DNA from: Sediminicola sp. YIK13
Lineage (GTDB): Bacteria > Bacteroidota > Bacteroidia > Flavobacteriales > Flavobacteriaceae
Direction of reading: 5' to 3'
Length of the DNA: 64,000 nucleotides
NCBI RefSeq assembly: GCF_001430825.1
Contig: NZ_CP010535.1
Span: forward strand, 352,501-416,500
The notes under the pieces are model-generated. The model worked only from the letters and a program-made list of their open reading frames with translations. It was not told the DNA's origin and made no database searches. The translations under genes were made by a program, and so were the position numbers. This document shows positions 36,917 through 45,006 of this stretch, in pieces (positions within the stretch are counted from its first letter, which is position 1; each line of letters begins with the position of its first letter).

Positions 36917-37556
36917 GGATTTTAATGATTTTTCTCAACGTATCTCAAAAATAAAAAATCTCCCACTACCGGGAACGGAATCCCATTATAAAATGGCACC
37001 GTTGGAGCGGATCAATACCTTGCAATCTATAGAATTAAAAAGAAAAAATGCCAAAAAAGCGGCGGTAATGGCTCTTTTTTACCCCAATCAAAGTTCTAGT
37101 ACCAATTTACTGCTAATTTTAAGGAAATCGTATAAAGGTGTCCATTCCAATCAAATTGGCTTTCCTGGAGGCAAGGTGGAGAAAGAGGATAAGGATCTTT
37201 TGCACACGGCCCTAAGGGAGACCTATGAAGAAGTGGGAGTGGCTCCGACGAAAGTACAGGTCATTCGTTCATTGACGGAACTGTATATCCCTCCAAGTAA
37301 TTTTGTTGTGCATCCTTATGTTGGATTGTACCCTGAAGTCACACCTTTTAAAATTCAAGAAAGCGAAGTAGAAGCTTTGGTGGAAGTTTCTTTAGATGAA
37401 TTTATGGATGATAGGACTATCATTTATCAAAAACTGACCACCTCCTATGCACAGAATATTGACGTACCTGCCTTTAAATTAAACGGTTACACGGTATGGG
37501 GAGCAACGGCCATGATGTTGAGTGAAGTTAAAGAGCTATTTAAACAGGTACTATAA
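36915..37556 (+). CDS. Nudix CoA pyrophosphatase (NudL-like)
   Basis: A 213-residue Nudix hydrolase. The Nudix box GxxxxxExxxxxxxREUxEExGU begins at Gly86 (GGKVEKED...RETYEEVGV) with every catalytic glutamate present. The UPF0035-like segment upstream (LRKSYKGVHSNQIGFPGG) points to the CoA-cleaving subgroup. I chose the ATG of MDFNDFSQ because the earlier ATG would overlap the divergent cyclophilin gene by 20 nt. It probably recycles or removes oxidised CoA. It is followed at 38 nt by the acyltransferase gene. Confidence 0.86.
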   Translation: MDFNDFSQRISKIKNLPLPGTESHYKMAPLERINTLQSIELKRKNAKKAAVMALFYPNQSSSTNLLLILRKSYKGVHSNQIGFPGGKVEKEDKDLLHTALRETYEEVGVAPTKVQVIRSLTELYIPPSNFVVHPYVGLYPEVTPFKIQESEVEALVEVSLDEFMDDRTIIYQKLTTSYAQNIDVPAFKLNGYTVWGATAMMLSEVKELFKQVL

Positions 37557-37594
37557 TGCCTTATTTTGTAATTTTGAATTTCTAACCACTGACT

Positions 37595-38398
37595 ATGACC
37601 CTTTTTAAAAGAAACCCTTTCGGACATATTTTATTTTTAAAGAAATGGCTAATACGCATCATGGCGGTTATTACGCACCAGAGGTACAAGAAATTTAACA
37701 AGTTGGAAATTGAGGGTTCTGAGATTATAAGAAGCCTTCCAGAGCGCAATGTGCTTTTTGTGAGCAATCATCAAACTTATTTTGCGGATGTGGTGGCTAT
37801 GTTCCATGTTTTCAATGCAAGTTTGAGCGGTAGGGAGAACACTATTAAGAACCTTGGATATATATGGCAGCCAAAATTAAACATGTACTACATTGCGGCG
37901 GCAGAAACAATGAAGAAAAGCCTGCTTACTAAAATTTTTGCCTACGCTGGTTCCATTAGTATAGAACGTACATGGAGGGCAGAAGGTAAAGATGTGAACA
38001 GGCAGGTGAAAATGAGCGATATTTCCAATATTGGGGTGGCCTTAAACGATGGGTGGGTCATTACCTTTCCACAAGGGACCACAACGCCATGGAAACCGTT
38101 GCGCAAGGGTACCGCGCATATTATTAAAAAATACAGGCCCATAGTTGTTCCAGTAGTAATAGATGGTTTTAGACGTTCTTTTGATAAAAAGGGATTGCGC
38201 GTAAAGAAAAAGGGAATTCTTCAATCCATTGTGATCAAAGAGCCGTTGGAAATTGATTATGAAAATGAATCCTTTGAATCCATCATTGAAAAATTGGAAT
38301 ATGCCATTGAACAGCATCCATCTTTCCTTAAGGTGATATCCAAAGCAGATCTGTTAGCCTACGAAGAGGAGAACAAACAACGGAAGTGGAAGCCCTAG
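37595..38398 (+). CDS. 1-acyl-sn-glycerol-3-phosphate acyltransferase-like protein with divergent motifs
   Basis: A 267-residue membrane-associated acyltransferase of the PlsC superfamily. Motif I is NHQTYFAD: the histidine (His59) and aspartate (Asp65) are five residues apart, not four as in the standard NHxxxxD. Motif III is FPQGTT (158-163) where FPEGTR is standard, so the usual glutamate is Gln160. Motif IV, VVPVVIDGFRRSF, is present. An N-terminal hydrophobic/basic segment probably binds the membrane. It may acylate lysophosphatidate or another acceptor. The gene is 38 nt after the Nudix gene and overlaps the convergent membrane protein gene by 4 nt. Confidence 0.82.
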   Translation: MTLFKRNPFGHILFLKKWLIRIMAVITHQRYKKFNKLEIEGSEIIRSLPERNVLFVSNHQTYFADVVAMFHVFNASLSGRENTIKNLGYIWQPKLNMYYIAAAETMKKSLLTKIFAYAGSISIERTWRAEGKDVNRQVKMSDISNIGVALNDGWVITFPQGTTTPWKPLRKGTAHIIKKYRPIVVPVVIDGFRRSFDKKGLRVKKKGILQSIVIKEPLEIDYENESFESIIEKLEYAIEQHPSFLKVISKADLLAYEEENKQRKWKP

Positions 38399-39042
38399 AC
38401 TTCCAACTCTTTAAGCTCGTTATAATTTTTTCGAAGTCTATTTAAAAGTAGACCATAAAGTACCTTGTAAAAAAGCCATATCACTCCTAATAAAATAGCT
38501 ACAGCAAAAATACAGACTCCAACGATAATCGTCCAGAAAATAATTTCATTGCCAGCTTCAGATGCCGCATTAATGATCTTATCGCTATCTGGGCCATATC
38601 TGAGACTTCCATAAATCCCGGAGATCAAGGAGATGGAAAACATAATCAAATTGAACCAGACATATTGGGTAACCGTTCTTTTGACCGTTAGGATGGCCTT
38701 CATGAGGTCTTTTGATGAATCTGTAAAAGAAATCTTCCTGTAATTTACATAGAACTTATAAATGAAATAAAGTAGGACAATATAGTTCATCACCATCAGG
38801 AATATCGTAAATTCATAGATATGCCATGATTTGATCATCTCCCATGATTCCCCATCGGTAAATACAATATTTATGGCAGTCCAGAATACAAATTCCAGAA
38901 TACTGATATAAAAAATCCATTTTACAACAGAAGAGGATTTTTTCCATATCATCTTATAGATATCCGCATAGGATACTTTTGGAAGGTTCCCTTCCTTTTT
39001 TTGCCAGTCCTTTTTTAATAGCTCCAGTTCATCCATCATCAT
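38395..39042 (-). CDS. Multi-spanning membrane partner of the upstream ECF sigma factor
   Basis: A 215-residue protein with a ~40-residue soluble N-terminus rich in lysine and glutamate (ELELLKKDWQKKEG) and four hydrophobic helices (about 43-62, 76-96, 120-142, 164-190). The N-terminal soluble part before membrane segments fits a membrane anti-sigma factor layout, but there is no zinc motif and I do not recognise the family. It follows the sigma gene with no gap. The three consecutive ATGs at the start leave it uncertain by 1-2 codons. Its 3' end overlaps the acyltransferase gene by 4 nt. Confidence 0.65.
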   Translation of the reverse strand: MMMDELELLKKDWQKKEGNLPKVSYADIYKMIWKKSSSVVKWIFYISILEFVFWTAINIVFTDGESWEMIKSWHIYEFTIFLMVMNYIVLLYFIYKFYVNYRKISFTDSSKDLMKAILTVKRTVTQYVWFNLIMFSISLISGIYGSLRYGPDSDKIINAASEAGNEIIFWTIIVGVCIFAVAILLGVIWLFYKVLYGLLLNRLRKNYNELKELEV

Positions 39043-39537
39043 TTAAGGATTAAGTATGGTTCTTAATTTATTTTTTACCCTGTTCATCTTCACCCTCGCA
39101 TTTACTTCTGAAATACCTAAGGTTTCGGCTATTTCAGTATAATTTTTATCTTCCAAGTATAGAAAGACCAATGCTTTATCTATATCTCCCAACTCTTTAA
39201 CGGCATTGTACATCAATTTTAATTGTTGTTCCTGTGTTTCATCATATTCATCGGCTTTTATTTTAAAAATGACCGATTCATAATCTTGTGTTTTTATGCT
39301 TTTTTTCGATTTGCGATAGAGCGTAATGGCCGTGTTCAAAGCTACCCGGTACATCCAGGTACTAAATTTGGACTCACCCCTAAATTTTGGGTAAGCTTTC
39401 CATAATTGGATGGTTATTTCCTGGAAAAGATCTTTGTGGGAATCACGGTCATTGGTATACAATGAGCATACCTTATGAACAATGTTCTGATTGTTCTCTA
39501 GTTCACTTACAAATTGATGTTCCTGGTCCTTGGTCAC
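39043..39537 (-). CDS. ECF-type RNA polymerase sigma factor
   Basis: A 164-residue sigma-70 family factor containing only regions 2 and 4. Region 2 is seen as DLFQEITIQLWKAYPKF (core binding) and STWMYRVALNTAI (promoter melting); region 4 ends in a helix-turn-helix, NYTEIAETLGISEVNARVKMNRVKNKLR. Such factors answer envelope or other stress signals. The next gene, with no intergenic space, encodes a membrane protein likely to hold it inactive. The regulon is unknown. A terminator separates it from the upstream M20 gene, so the sigma gene has its own promoter in a ~60-bp gap. Confidence 0.88.
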   Translation of the reverse strand: MTKDQEHQFVSELENNQNIVHKVCSLYTNDRDSHKDLFQEITIQLWKAYPKFRGESKFSTWMYRVALNTAITLYRKSKKSIKTQDYESVIFKIKADEYDETQEQQLKLMYNAVKELGDIDKALVFLYLEDKNYTEIAETLGISEVNARVKMNRVKNKLRTILNP

Positions 39538-39596
39538 TTTCTTATGGTCGGTTGTCTATTGGTATGAAGAAATCATATTTTGTTACAGGACAAAAT

Positions 39597-39628
39597 AAAA
39601 AAACCGACAATAAAAATATCATCGGTTT
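39597..39628 (-). terminator. Intrinsic terminator of the M20 amidohydrolase gene
   Basis: AAACCGA pairs with TCGGTTT across a 14-nt loop; on the minus strand the hairpin is followed by a T-run. It lies 19 nt after the M20 stop. Confidence 0.7.
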
Positions 39629-39646
39629 GTGTTCGGTTGTTGCCTT

Positions 39647-41074
39647 TTACTTTCTGTAGTCCAAGGCAGGGGCCCTATCGCCTAGTAACGGAATATATGT
39701 AAAGTCCTTTCCCCGTCTTTCCATAAGTTCTTGTTTGGCCTTCATTATAATGTCCTTGCTTTTTAGAATATCAATGGCCGTTAGCGTCAACGTTTTTGCG
39801 GCTACCATCATTCCTTTTTTGCCGATTGTTGTTCCGCCCGCCGCAACTGCTTGCCAGCTGTGGGCAGGGGTTCCCGGAACCCAGGTTGCAGTGCCCAGTC
39901 CTACCGTTGGCACGGTAAAGCTTACATCGCCAACATCTGTGGAACCATAGGCTTTGGCTTCGGTTTTGTAAGGTTCAATATTTTTGGCTAGGTCCAGGTT
40001 CGCTTTGTCATATCCGAGGCTTACGGCAATTTTATCCGCAAACTCTTTTTCCTCCGCAGAATAATTTACACCGCCAACCTTCACCAGGTTATCGTACATC
40101 AATTTCTGGAGGGTCAGGTTGGGCAATAGCTCATGTGTTCCTCCAATCATCTCATAATCCATAGTGGTTCCCGTACCTAAGGCTGCACCTTCCGCAGCTT
40201 TTACGATTCTATCAAATATATCAATAACAACATCCCTTTGACCATGTCTGGCATAATAGTACACTTCCGCAAAATCGGGTACCACATTGGGAGCTTTTCC
40301 TCCTTGGGTAATCACATAATGGATACGTGCTTCAGATGGGATATGCTCCCTCATCATATTCACCATCATATCCATTGCCTCCACCCCATCTAAGGCGGAA
40401 CGACCTTTTTCAGGAGCTCCGGCAGCATGGGCAGAAATTCCATGGAATCTGAATTTTGCCGATTTGTTGGCCAGGGCGGCTCCGGCATTTGCTTCATTTT
40501 CTGAACCAGGGTGCCAATGCAAGGCTACATCCACATCGTTAAATAAGCCTTCCCTTACCATATACACTTTTCCGGAGCCGCCTTCTTCTGCAGGGCAACC
40601 GTAAAATCTAATGGTCCCTTTTACATTGTTGGCTAGCATCCACTCTTTCACTGCAATAGCGGCCGCTGTGGAGGCCGTACCGAACAAATGATGTCCACAT
40701 GCATGTCCGGCTGCTTTGTCCGCTGATAGTTTTTCTGGTACCGCCTGTTGGGATAGACCGGGCAAGGCATCAAATTCACCAAGGATGGCTATGATCGGCC
40801 CACCATTGCCATACTCTGCGATGAAAGCGGTAGGTATTCCTGCGACCCCCGTTTTAATGGAGAAGCCCTCATCGCTCAATGTCTTTTGCAATAAAGCAGA
40901 ACTTTGTTCCTCTAAATAGCCCATTTCTGCAAATTCCCAGATATTTTGGGCAATGGTGCCATAGGTTTCGCTTTTCTTGTCCAAGTTCTTTAAAATGTCC
41001 TGGGTGGTTTTCTGGGCGTGGCCCATGAAAGAAATAAGGCTTGTCAATACCAAGCTGTAAATTAATTTTCTCAT
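39647..41074 (-). CDS. Exported M20-family amidohydrolase (AbgB-like)
   Basis: A 475-residue exported hydrolase. A signal peptide ends near FMGHAQ. It carries the amidohydrolase M20 metal site: Cys126, His128 and His129 in GHACGHH, and Glu163/Glu164 in PAEEGGSG. The GTIRFYGCPAEEG context, GGTHELLPN and the C-terminal WVPGTPAHSWQ are like AbgB, which cleaves p-aminobenzoyl-glutamate in E. coli. Export in this organism suggests scavenging of N-acyl or peptide substrates in the periplasm. It is monocistronic, with its own terminator. Confidence 0.88.
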   Translation of the reverse strand: MRKLIYSLVLTSLISFMGHAQKTTQDILKNLDKKSETYGTIAQNIWEFAEMGYLEEQSSALLQKTLSDEGFSIKTGVAGIPTAFIAEYGNGGPIIAILGEFDALPGLSQQAVPEKLSADKAAGHACGHHLFGTASTAAAIAVKEWMLANNVKGTIRFYGCPAEEGGSGKVYMVREGLFNDVDVALHWHPGSENEANAGAALANKSAKFRFHGISAHAAGAPEKGRSALDGVEAMDMMVNMMREHIPSEARIHYVITQGGKAPNVVPDFAEVYYYARHGQRDVVIDIFDRIVKAAEGAALGTGTTMDYEMIGGTHELLPNLTLQKLMYDNLVKVGGVNYSAEEKEFADKIAVSLGYDKANLDLAKNIEPYKTEAKAYGSTDVGDVSFTVPTVGLGTATWVPGTPAHSWQAVAAGGTTIGKKGMMVAAKTLTLTAIDILKSKDIIMKAKQELMERRGKDFTYIPLLGDRAPALDYRK

Positions 41075-41177
41075 AATAGGAAAGGTTTGTTCACGGTTGG
41101 CATAAATATAATAAAAACTACAGATGGAATAGGGCGGGAAACGTTTGAATGTTTATTTTAGGCCTATGAATTGTGAT

Positions 41178-42473
41178 ATGAACATTTCAAGGACCAGTTA
41201 TCCACGCATAGTAATCATTGGCGGAGGTTTTGCTGGAGTATCCTTGGCTAGAAAATTGAGCAATAAAGAGGTTCAAGTAGTCTTGTTGGACAAACATAAC
41301 TACCACACTTTTCAACCCTTGCTCTATCAGGTATCCACAGGGGGATTGGAGCCTGACTCCATTGCATATCCAATTCGTAAGATATTGCAAAAGTATCCCA
41401 ATTTTATTTTTAGGCTTGCCGAAGTAAAGGAAATTGATACTGCAGAAAAAAATATTGTCACCAACATAGGAAGTCTTAAATACGACTATTTGGTAATGGC
41501 CACCGGTTCGGAAACTAATTTTTATGGGAATGTGGAATTGGAAAAACACAGTATGGCCATGAAGTCCATCATCCAATCCCTGAACCTTAGGAGTCTGATT
41601 CTGGAGAATTTTGAACAAGCATTATTGACCGATGATATTCATGAACGGGATGCCCTCATGAATTTTGTGATCGTAGGTGGGGGACCAACAGGGGTGGAAC
41701 TCGCTGGTGCCCTTGCTGAAATAAAAAAAGGAATTCTTCCCAAGGATTATCCAGATTTGGATACCCGCAGGGCACAGATTCATTTGGTGCAGTCAGGTCC
41801 ACGGATTTTAAAGGAAATGAGTGAGAAGGCCTCGGAAAAGGCGGAGGAATTTTTGGAAGGTTTGGGAGTACAGGTATGGAAGGAGACCCGAATTACCAAT
41901 TATGATGGAAAACTGGCGACCACCATGACGGATGTTGTATTTGAAACGGCCACCCTTGTTTGGGCGGCGGGTGTAAAAGGAGCTTTGATCAAGGGAATGG
42001 ATGCCAGGGAATTGACCGTTCCCGGAAACCGGTTAAAAGTAAATCAGTTCAATCAGGTTGAAGGTGTTGAAGATGTTTTTGCCATAGGTGATATTGCCTG
42101 TATGGTAACCCCGGAATTTCCAATCGGTCATCCTATGATGGCCCAACCTGCTATGCAGCAAGGGGCAAATCTTGGAAATAATCTAATTAAGCTTTTGGAG
42201 AACCAACCTCTGACACCCTTCATTTATAAAGATAAGGGCAGTATGGCTACTGTAGGGAGGAACAAGGCCGTAGTTGATCTCAAAAATCACAAGTTCCAAG
42301 GTATATTCGCTTGGTACGTTTGGATGTTTGTACATCTTTTCTTTTTGATAGGATTTAGAAATAGAGTAGTGGTTTTCGTGAATTGGGTGTACAATTATAT
42401 TCGTTTTGATCGGGAAGCCCGACTTATCATAAGACCCTACAACAAGGATTACACGAAGTTTAAGGATGAGTAG
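41178..42473 (+). CDS. Type II NADH:quinone oxidoreductase (NDH-2-like)
   Basis: A 431-residue FAD/NAD(P) flavoprotein. The first dinucleotide fold has GGGFAGVSLARKL near the N-terminus and KHNYHTFQPLLYQVSTGGL, typical of NDH-2; the second has GGGPTGVELAGAL near residue 165. The AIGDIAC motif and QPAMQQGANLG quinone-site segment follow. The C-terminal hydrophobic stretch (AWYVWMFVHLFFLIGFRN) is the membrane anchor. It oxidises NADH without pumping protons. I chose the ATG of MNISRTSYP, closest to the fold; upstream in-frame ATGs would add up to 11 residues of no recognisable character. Confidence 0.88.
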   Translation: MNISRTSYPRIVIIGGGFAGVSLARKLSNKEVQVVLLDKHNYHTFQPLLYQVSTGGLEPDSIAYPIRKILQKYPNFIFRLAEVKEIDTAEKNIVTNIGSLKYDYLVMATGSETNFYGNVELEKHSMAMKSIIQSLNLRSLILENFEQALLTDDIHERDALMNFVIVGGGPTGVELAGALAEIKKGILPKDYPDLDTRRAQIHLVQSGPRILKEMSEKASEKAEEFLEGLGVQVWKETRITNYDGKLATTMTDVVFETATLVWAAGVKGALIKGMDARELTVPGNRLKVNQFNQVEGVEDVFAIGDIACMVTPEFPIGHPMMAQPAMQQGANLGNNLIKLLENQPLTPFIYKDKGSMATVGRNKAVVDLKNHKFQGIFAWYVWMFVHLFFLIGFRNRVVVFVNWVYNYIRFDREARLIIRPYNKDYTKFKDE

Positions 42474-42510
42474 GAATAATTCTTAAATAGCGGGAAGAGT
42501 AGTTTACTGG

Positions 42511-43407
42511 CTATTTCCTAGGATGGAATTCGTTGAGGACCTTGGAAAGCTCGGTCCTGTCCAAATGCAAATAGATTTCTGTTGTGGTAATGCTCTCATG
42601 TCCCAACATCTGCTGGATGGCCCTTAGGTCGGCACCGTTACCCAATAAATGGGATGCAAAGGAATGCCGAAAGGTGTGGGGGCTAATAATTTTGTTCAGT
42701 TCTATTTTTGCTGCCAATTGTTTAATGATGGTAAATACCATGGCCCTTGTCAGTTGCTTGCCCCTTCGGTTGAGAAAAAGGATATCTTCATGGCCTTTTT
42801 GAATTTTTAGATGGACCCTTTTTTCATTCTTGTAGATATTGATGTATTTTTTATTGATCTTACTTATGGGAACAAAACGTTGCTTGTCTCCCTTACCAGT
42901 AACCTTTATAAAGTCCTCCTCAAAATAAAGATCGGAAATCTGTAGGTTTACCAATTCGGATACCCGTAACCCACAGCCGTAAAGGGTTTCCAACATGGCC
43001 CTATTGCGTTCACCCTCCTCTTTGGAAAGATCTATGGCCGCAATAAGATTATTGATCTCATCTTCTGATAGGGTATCAGGGAGCTTGCGACCCACTTTGG
43101 GTGACTCTATTAAATCCATTGGATTATCACTTCGGTAATCCTCAAAAATCAAAAAATTAAAAAAACTCTTTAAACCAGATATGATTCTAGCCTGGGATCG
43201 GGGGTTGACGACTTTGGCTATTTCATAAATAAACTGTTGTACAGTTTCCCTACCAATCGCAATAGGATTTTCTTGGATGCTATTGGTATTGAGGAAAAGG
43301 ATTAGTTTTTCAACATCCAAGGAGTAATTATGGATGGAGTTCTTGGAAAGTCCCCGCTCTATTTTGAGGTAATCTTGATAATCTTTGAGCCCTTGTCGCC
43401 AATTCAT
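42511..43407 (-). CDS. xerD: Site-specific tyrosine recombinase XerD
   Basis: A 298-residue chromosome-dimer-resolving recombinase. An N-terminal SAM-like DNA-binding domain (about residues 1-90) is followed by the catalytic domain with Arg148 (GCGLRVSEL), Lys172, His244 and Arg247 (HTFRH), His270 (GHES) and the nucleophile Tyr279 (EIYLHLD): the full set. Length and lack of integrase-like neighbours indicate the housekeeping Xer enzyme rather than a phage integrase. No dif site can be recognised in the window. It is divergent from the outer-membrane protein gene. Confidence 0.9.
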   Translation of the reverse strand: MNWRQGLKDYQDYLKIERGLSKNSIHNYSLDVEKLILFLNTNSIQENPIAIGRETVQQFIYEIAKVVNPRSQARIISGLKSFFNFLIFEDYRSDNPMDLIESPKVGRKLPDTLSEDEINNLIAAIDLSKEEGERNRAMLETLYGCGLRVSELVNLQISDLYFEEDFIKVTGKGDKQRFVPISKINKKYINIYKNEKRVHLKIQKGHEDILFLNRRGKQLTRAMVFTIIKQLAAKIELNKIISPHTFRHSFASHLLGNGADLRAIQQMLGHESITTTEIYLHLDRTELSKVLNEFHPRK

Positions 43408-43538
43408 AGGTTAAAGATACAACTATGCTTTGATTTCCTTAATAGCCAGGATAAAGTTGTAGTTACCTAAATTCCAAGGAACCAATCAGGGTTTTAATTT
43501 TAAATCTAAATAAAAGCGGTTTAGAAAATATTAGTATA

Positions 43539-43556
43539 TTTAGATTATAATCTAAA
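43539..43556. promoter_or_regulatory. 18-bp perfect palindrome upstream of an outer-membrane protein gene
   Basis: TTTAGATTATAATCTAAA is a perfect 9+9 inverted repeat ending 10 nt before the ATG at 43567. A second copy of its half-site (AATCTAAA) lies at 43503-43510, 46 nt upstream. It could be a repressor site or a 5' UTR hairpin. Confidence 0.5.
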
Positions 43557-43566
43557 AACATAAATT

Positions 43567-44055
43567 ATGAAAAAATTATTGTTAGTTGCTGTATTTGCAC
43601 TGATCGGTTTTGGTGTACAGGCTCAAGATGGTTTTAAGATAGGGGTAAACGCACAATTACCGGTAGGTGATGCAGCAGATGTCTATTCCTTTGGTTTAAG
43701 CCTTGATCTGGTATACATGTTTGAGGTTTCGGAGAGTTTTGACGCAGGAATTACTACGGGATTTTCAAACGCTTTTTTGAAAAGTGAGTTTAAGGATTTT
43801 GGAGACCCAGCGCAGTTTATTCCAATCGCAGCTGCAGCTCGTTTTAAAGCTACAGAAGATTTCTCTATTGGTGCTGATTTGGGTTATGCCTTAGGAATTA
43901 ACGACGGCAACGATGGAGGGTTCTACTATAGACCTATAGTAGGTTATGATATTTCGGAAATGGCACAACTAACATTATCTTATTCTGGTATAAGTGTTAA
44001 AGATGCTGACTTCACATTTTCAACAATCAATTTAGGCGTTCTTTTTTCTTTATAA
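43567..44055 (+). CDS. Small outer-membrane beta-barrel protein
   Basis: A 162-residue exported protein. A signal peptide MKKLLLVAVFALIGFGVQAQ is followed by repeating amphipathic strands (FKIGVNAQLPVG, LSLDLVYMF, SFDAGITTGFS, DFSIGADLGYALG) and the C-terminal strand ends in FSL, all typical of 8-stranded barrels in Bacteroidota. There is no ligand signature. It is monocistronic between xerD and aroQ, with its own palindromic upstream site and a strong terminator. Confidence 0.83.
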   Translation: MKKLLLVAVFALIGFGVQAQDGFKIGVNAQLPVGDAADVYSFGLSLDLVYMFEVSESFDAGITTGFSNAFLKSEFKDFGDPAQFIPIAAAARFKATEDFSIGADLGYALGINDGNDGGFYYRPIVGYDISEMAQLTLSYSGISVKDADFTFSTINLGVLFSL

Positions 44056-44077
44056 AGATTAATAAAGTAAATTATTT

Positions 44078-44109
44078 AAAGCGGAAATAGCCATGTTTCC
44101 GCTTTTTTT
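44078..44109 (+). terminator. Intrinsic terminator of the outer-membrane protein gene
   Basis: AAAGCGGAAA pairs perfectly with TTTCCGCTTT (10 bp) around an 8-nt loop, followed by TTTT. Confidence 0.85.
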
Positions 44110-44231
44110 ATGCCCAACTATTTGATATGTTTACAAAACCTTTCTGTAGTATTAATTATATTCCAACATTTTAATTTGAGCGTTTAAGTAAAATACGTTC
44201 ACACTATTAGAATAATTTAAAGTTTTAACGC

Positions 44232-44651
44232 ATGAAAATTATTATCATCAACGGACCAAATCTCAACCTTTTGGGAAAAAGGGAGCCAGAAATCTACGGC
44301 AGTGCTACTTTTGAAGATTTTTTTACGGAATTGCAGTTCAAATATAAAGAAGTGCAATTAGAGTATTTTCAAACCAACATAGAAGGCGAGATCATCAATA
44401 AATTACACGATTGTGGATTTGATGGCTATGATGGTATTATTTTAAATGCTGGTGCCTATACCCATACTTCCATCGGGATAGGGGATGCAATTAAGGGCAT
44501 CAAAACTCCAGTGGTTGAGGTGCATATCAGTAATACGTTTGCACGGGAAGAATTTAGGCACATATCCTATATCTCACCAGTGGCCAAAGGGGTTATCCTT
44601 GGCTTTGGTCTACAAAGTTATGATCTGGCCATTCAGAGTTACCTAAGCTGA
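44232..44651 (+). CDS. aroQ: 3-dehydroquinate dehydratase, type II
   Basis: A 139-residue shikimate-pathway enzyme. The N-terminal IINGPNLNLLGKREPEIYG carries the catalytic tyrosine and arginine; IILNAGAYTHTSIG and VEVHISNTFAREEFRHIS hold the substrate-binding and catalytic histidine segments. Length and motif order fit type II (dodecameric) dehydratases. The position near xerD recalls the usual flavobacterial xerD-aroQ pairing, here with an outer-membrane protein gene between. Its 3' end overlaps the convergent DUF3817 gene by 9 nt. Confidence 0.95.
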   Translation: MKIIIINGPNLNLLGKREPEIYGSATFEDFFTELQFKYKEVQLEYFQTNIEGEIINKLHDCGFDGYDGIILNAGAYTHTSIGIGDAIKGIKTPVVEVHISNTFAREEFRHISYISPVAKGVILGFGLQSYDLAIQSYLS

Positions 44652-44924
44652 AGGTTTTAAATATTTCTTGTCTATATAAAATGTCCCAAATGGGAGTAAG
44701 GAGGCAGAGAAAAGGATGATGAACTTTTTAAGGCCCCATTTCTTCTCTATGGTCAATAAAAGGGCAAGGACTACGTATCCAATAAATAGAAATCCATGGG
44801 CATAGCCAATATATATATTGGGTTCTGGAATTCCGCCTTTATACTTTAATGGCATTCCCAATCCAAATAACAGAAGGAAAGATACTCCTTCCAAAATGGC
44901 AATCAATCTAAAAATTTTCAGCAT
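44643..44924 (-). CDS. DUF3817 family membrane protein
   Basis: A 93-residue protein with three hydrophobic helices (about residues 3-22, 34-54, 66-84). MLKIFRLIAILEGVSFLLLFG is the DUF3817 opening, and NIYIGYAHGFLFIGY the second helix. I placed the start at the ATG of MLKIFRL; an ORF reading 18 codons further upstream runs into a strong terminator hairpin, so that extension is not coding. Homologues are called integral membrane proteins; function unknown. It is downstream of lpdA but separated from it by the terminator. Confidence 0.8.
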   Translation of the reverse strand: MLKIFRLIAILEGVSFLLLFGLGMPLKYKGGIPEPNIYIGYAHGFLFIGYVVLALLLTIEKKWGLKKFIILFSASLLPFGTFYIDKKYLKPSA

Positions 44925-44948
44925 TCCCTTCTCGTATTTTAAAAAGAT

Positions 44949-44996
44949 AAAAGGATTACAAATGGCCTTGTAATCCAAGACCTTTGTAATCCTTTT
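44949..44996 (-). terminator. Strong bidirectional-looking terminator hairpin after lpdA
   Basis: AAAAGGATTACAAA pairs with TTTGTAATCCTTTT (14 bp, no mismatch) and the loop holds further pairs (GG/CC, CTTG/CAAG). The motif TTGTAATCC occurs twice on the plus strand. It sits just after the lpdA stop; on the minus strand CTTTTAT and more T follow. Confidence 0.8.
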
Positions 44997-45006
44997 ATAA
45001 AATTTA

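Noticed and set aside
42511-43407. XerD as evidence of a mobile element or integron
   Set aside because: Length, complete Xer residues and the lack of any island, attachment site or phage gene nearby point to the housekeeping recombinase.
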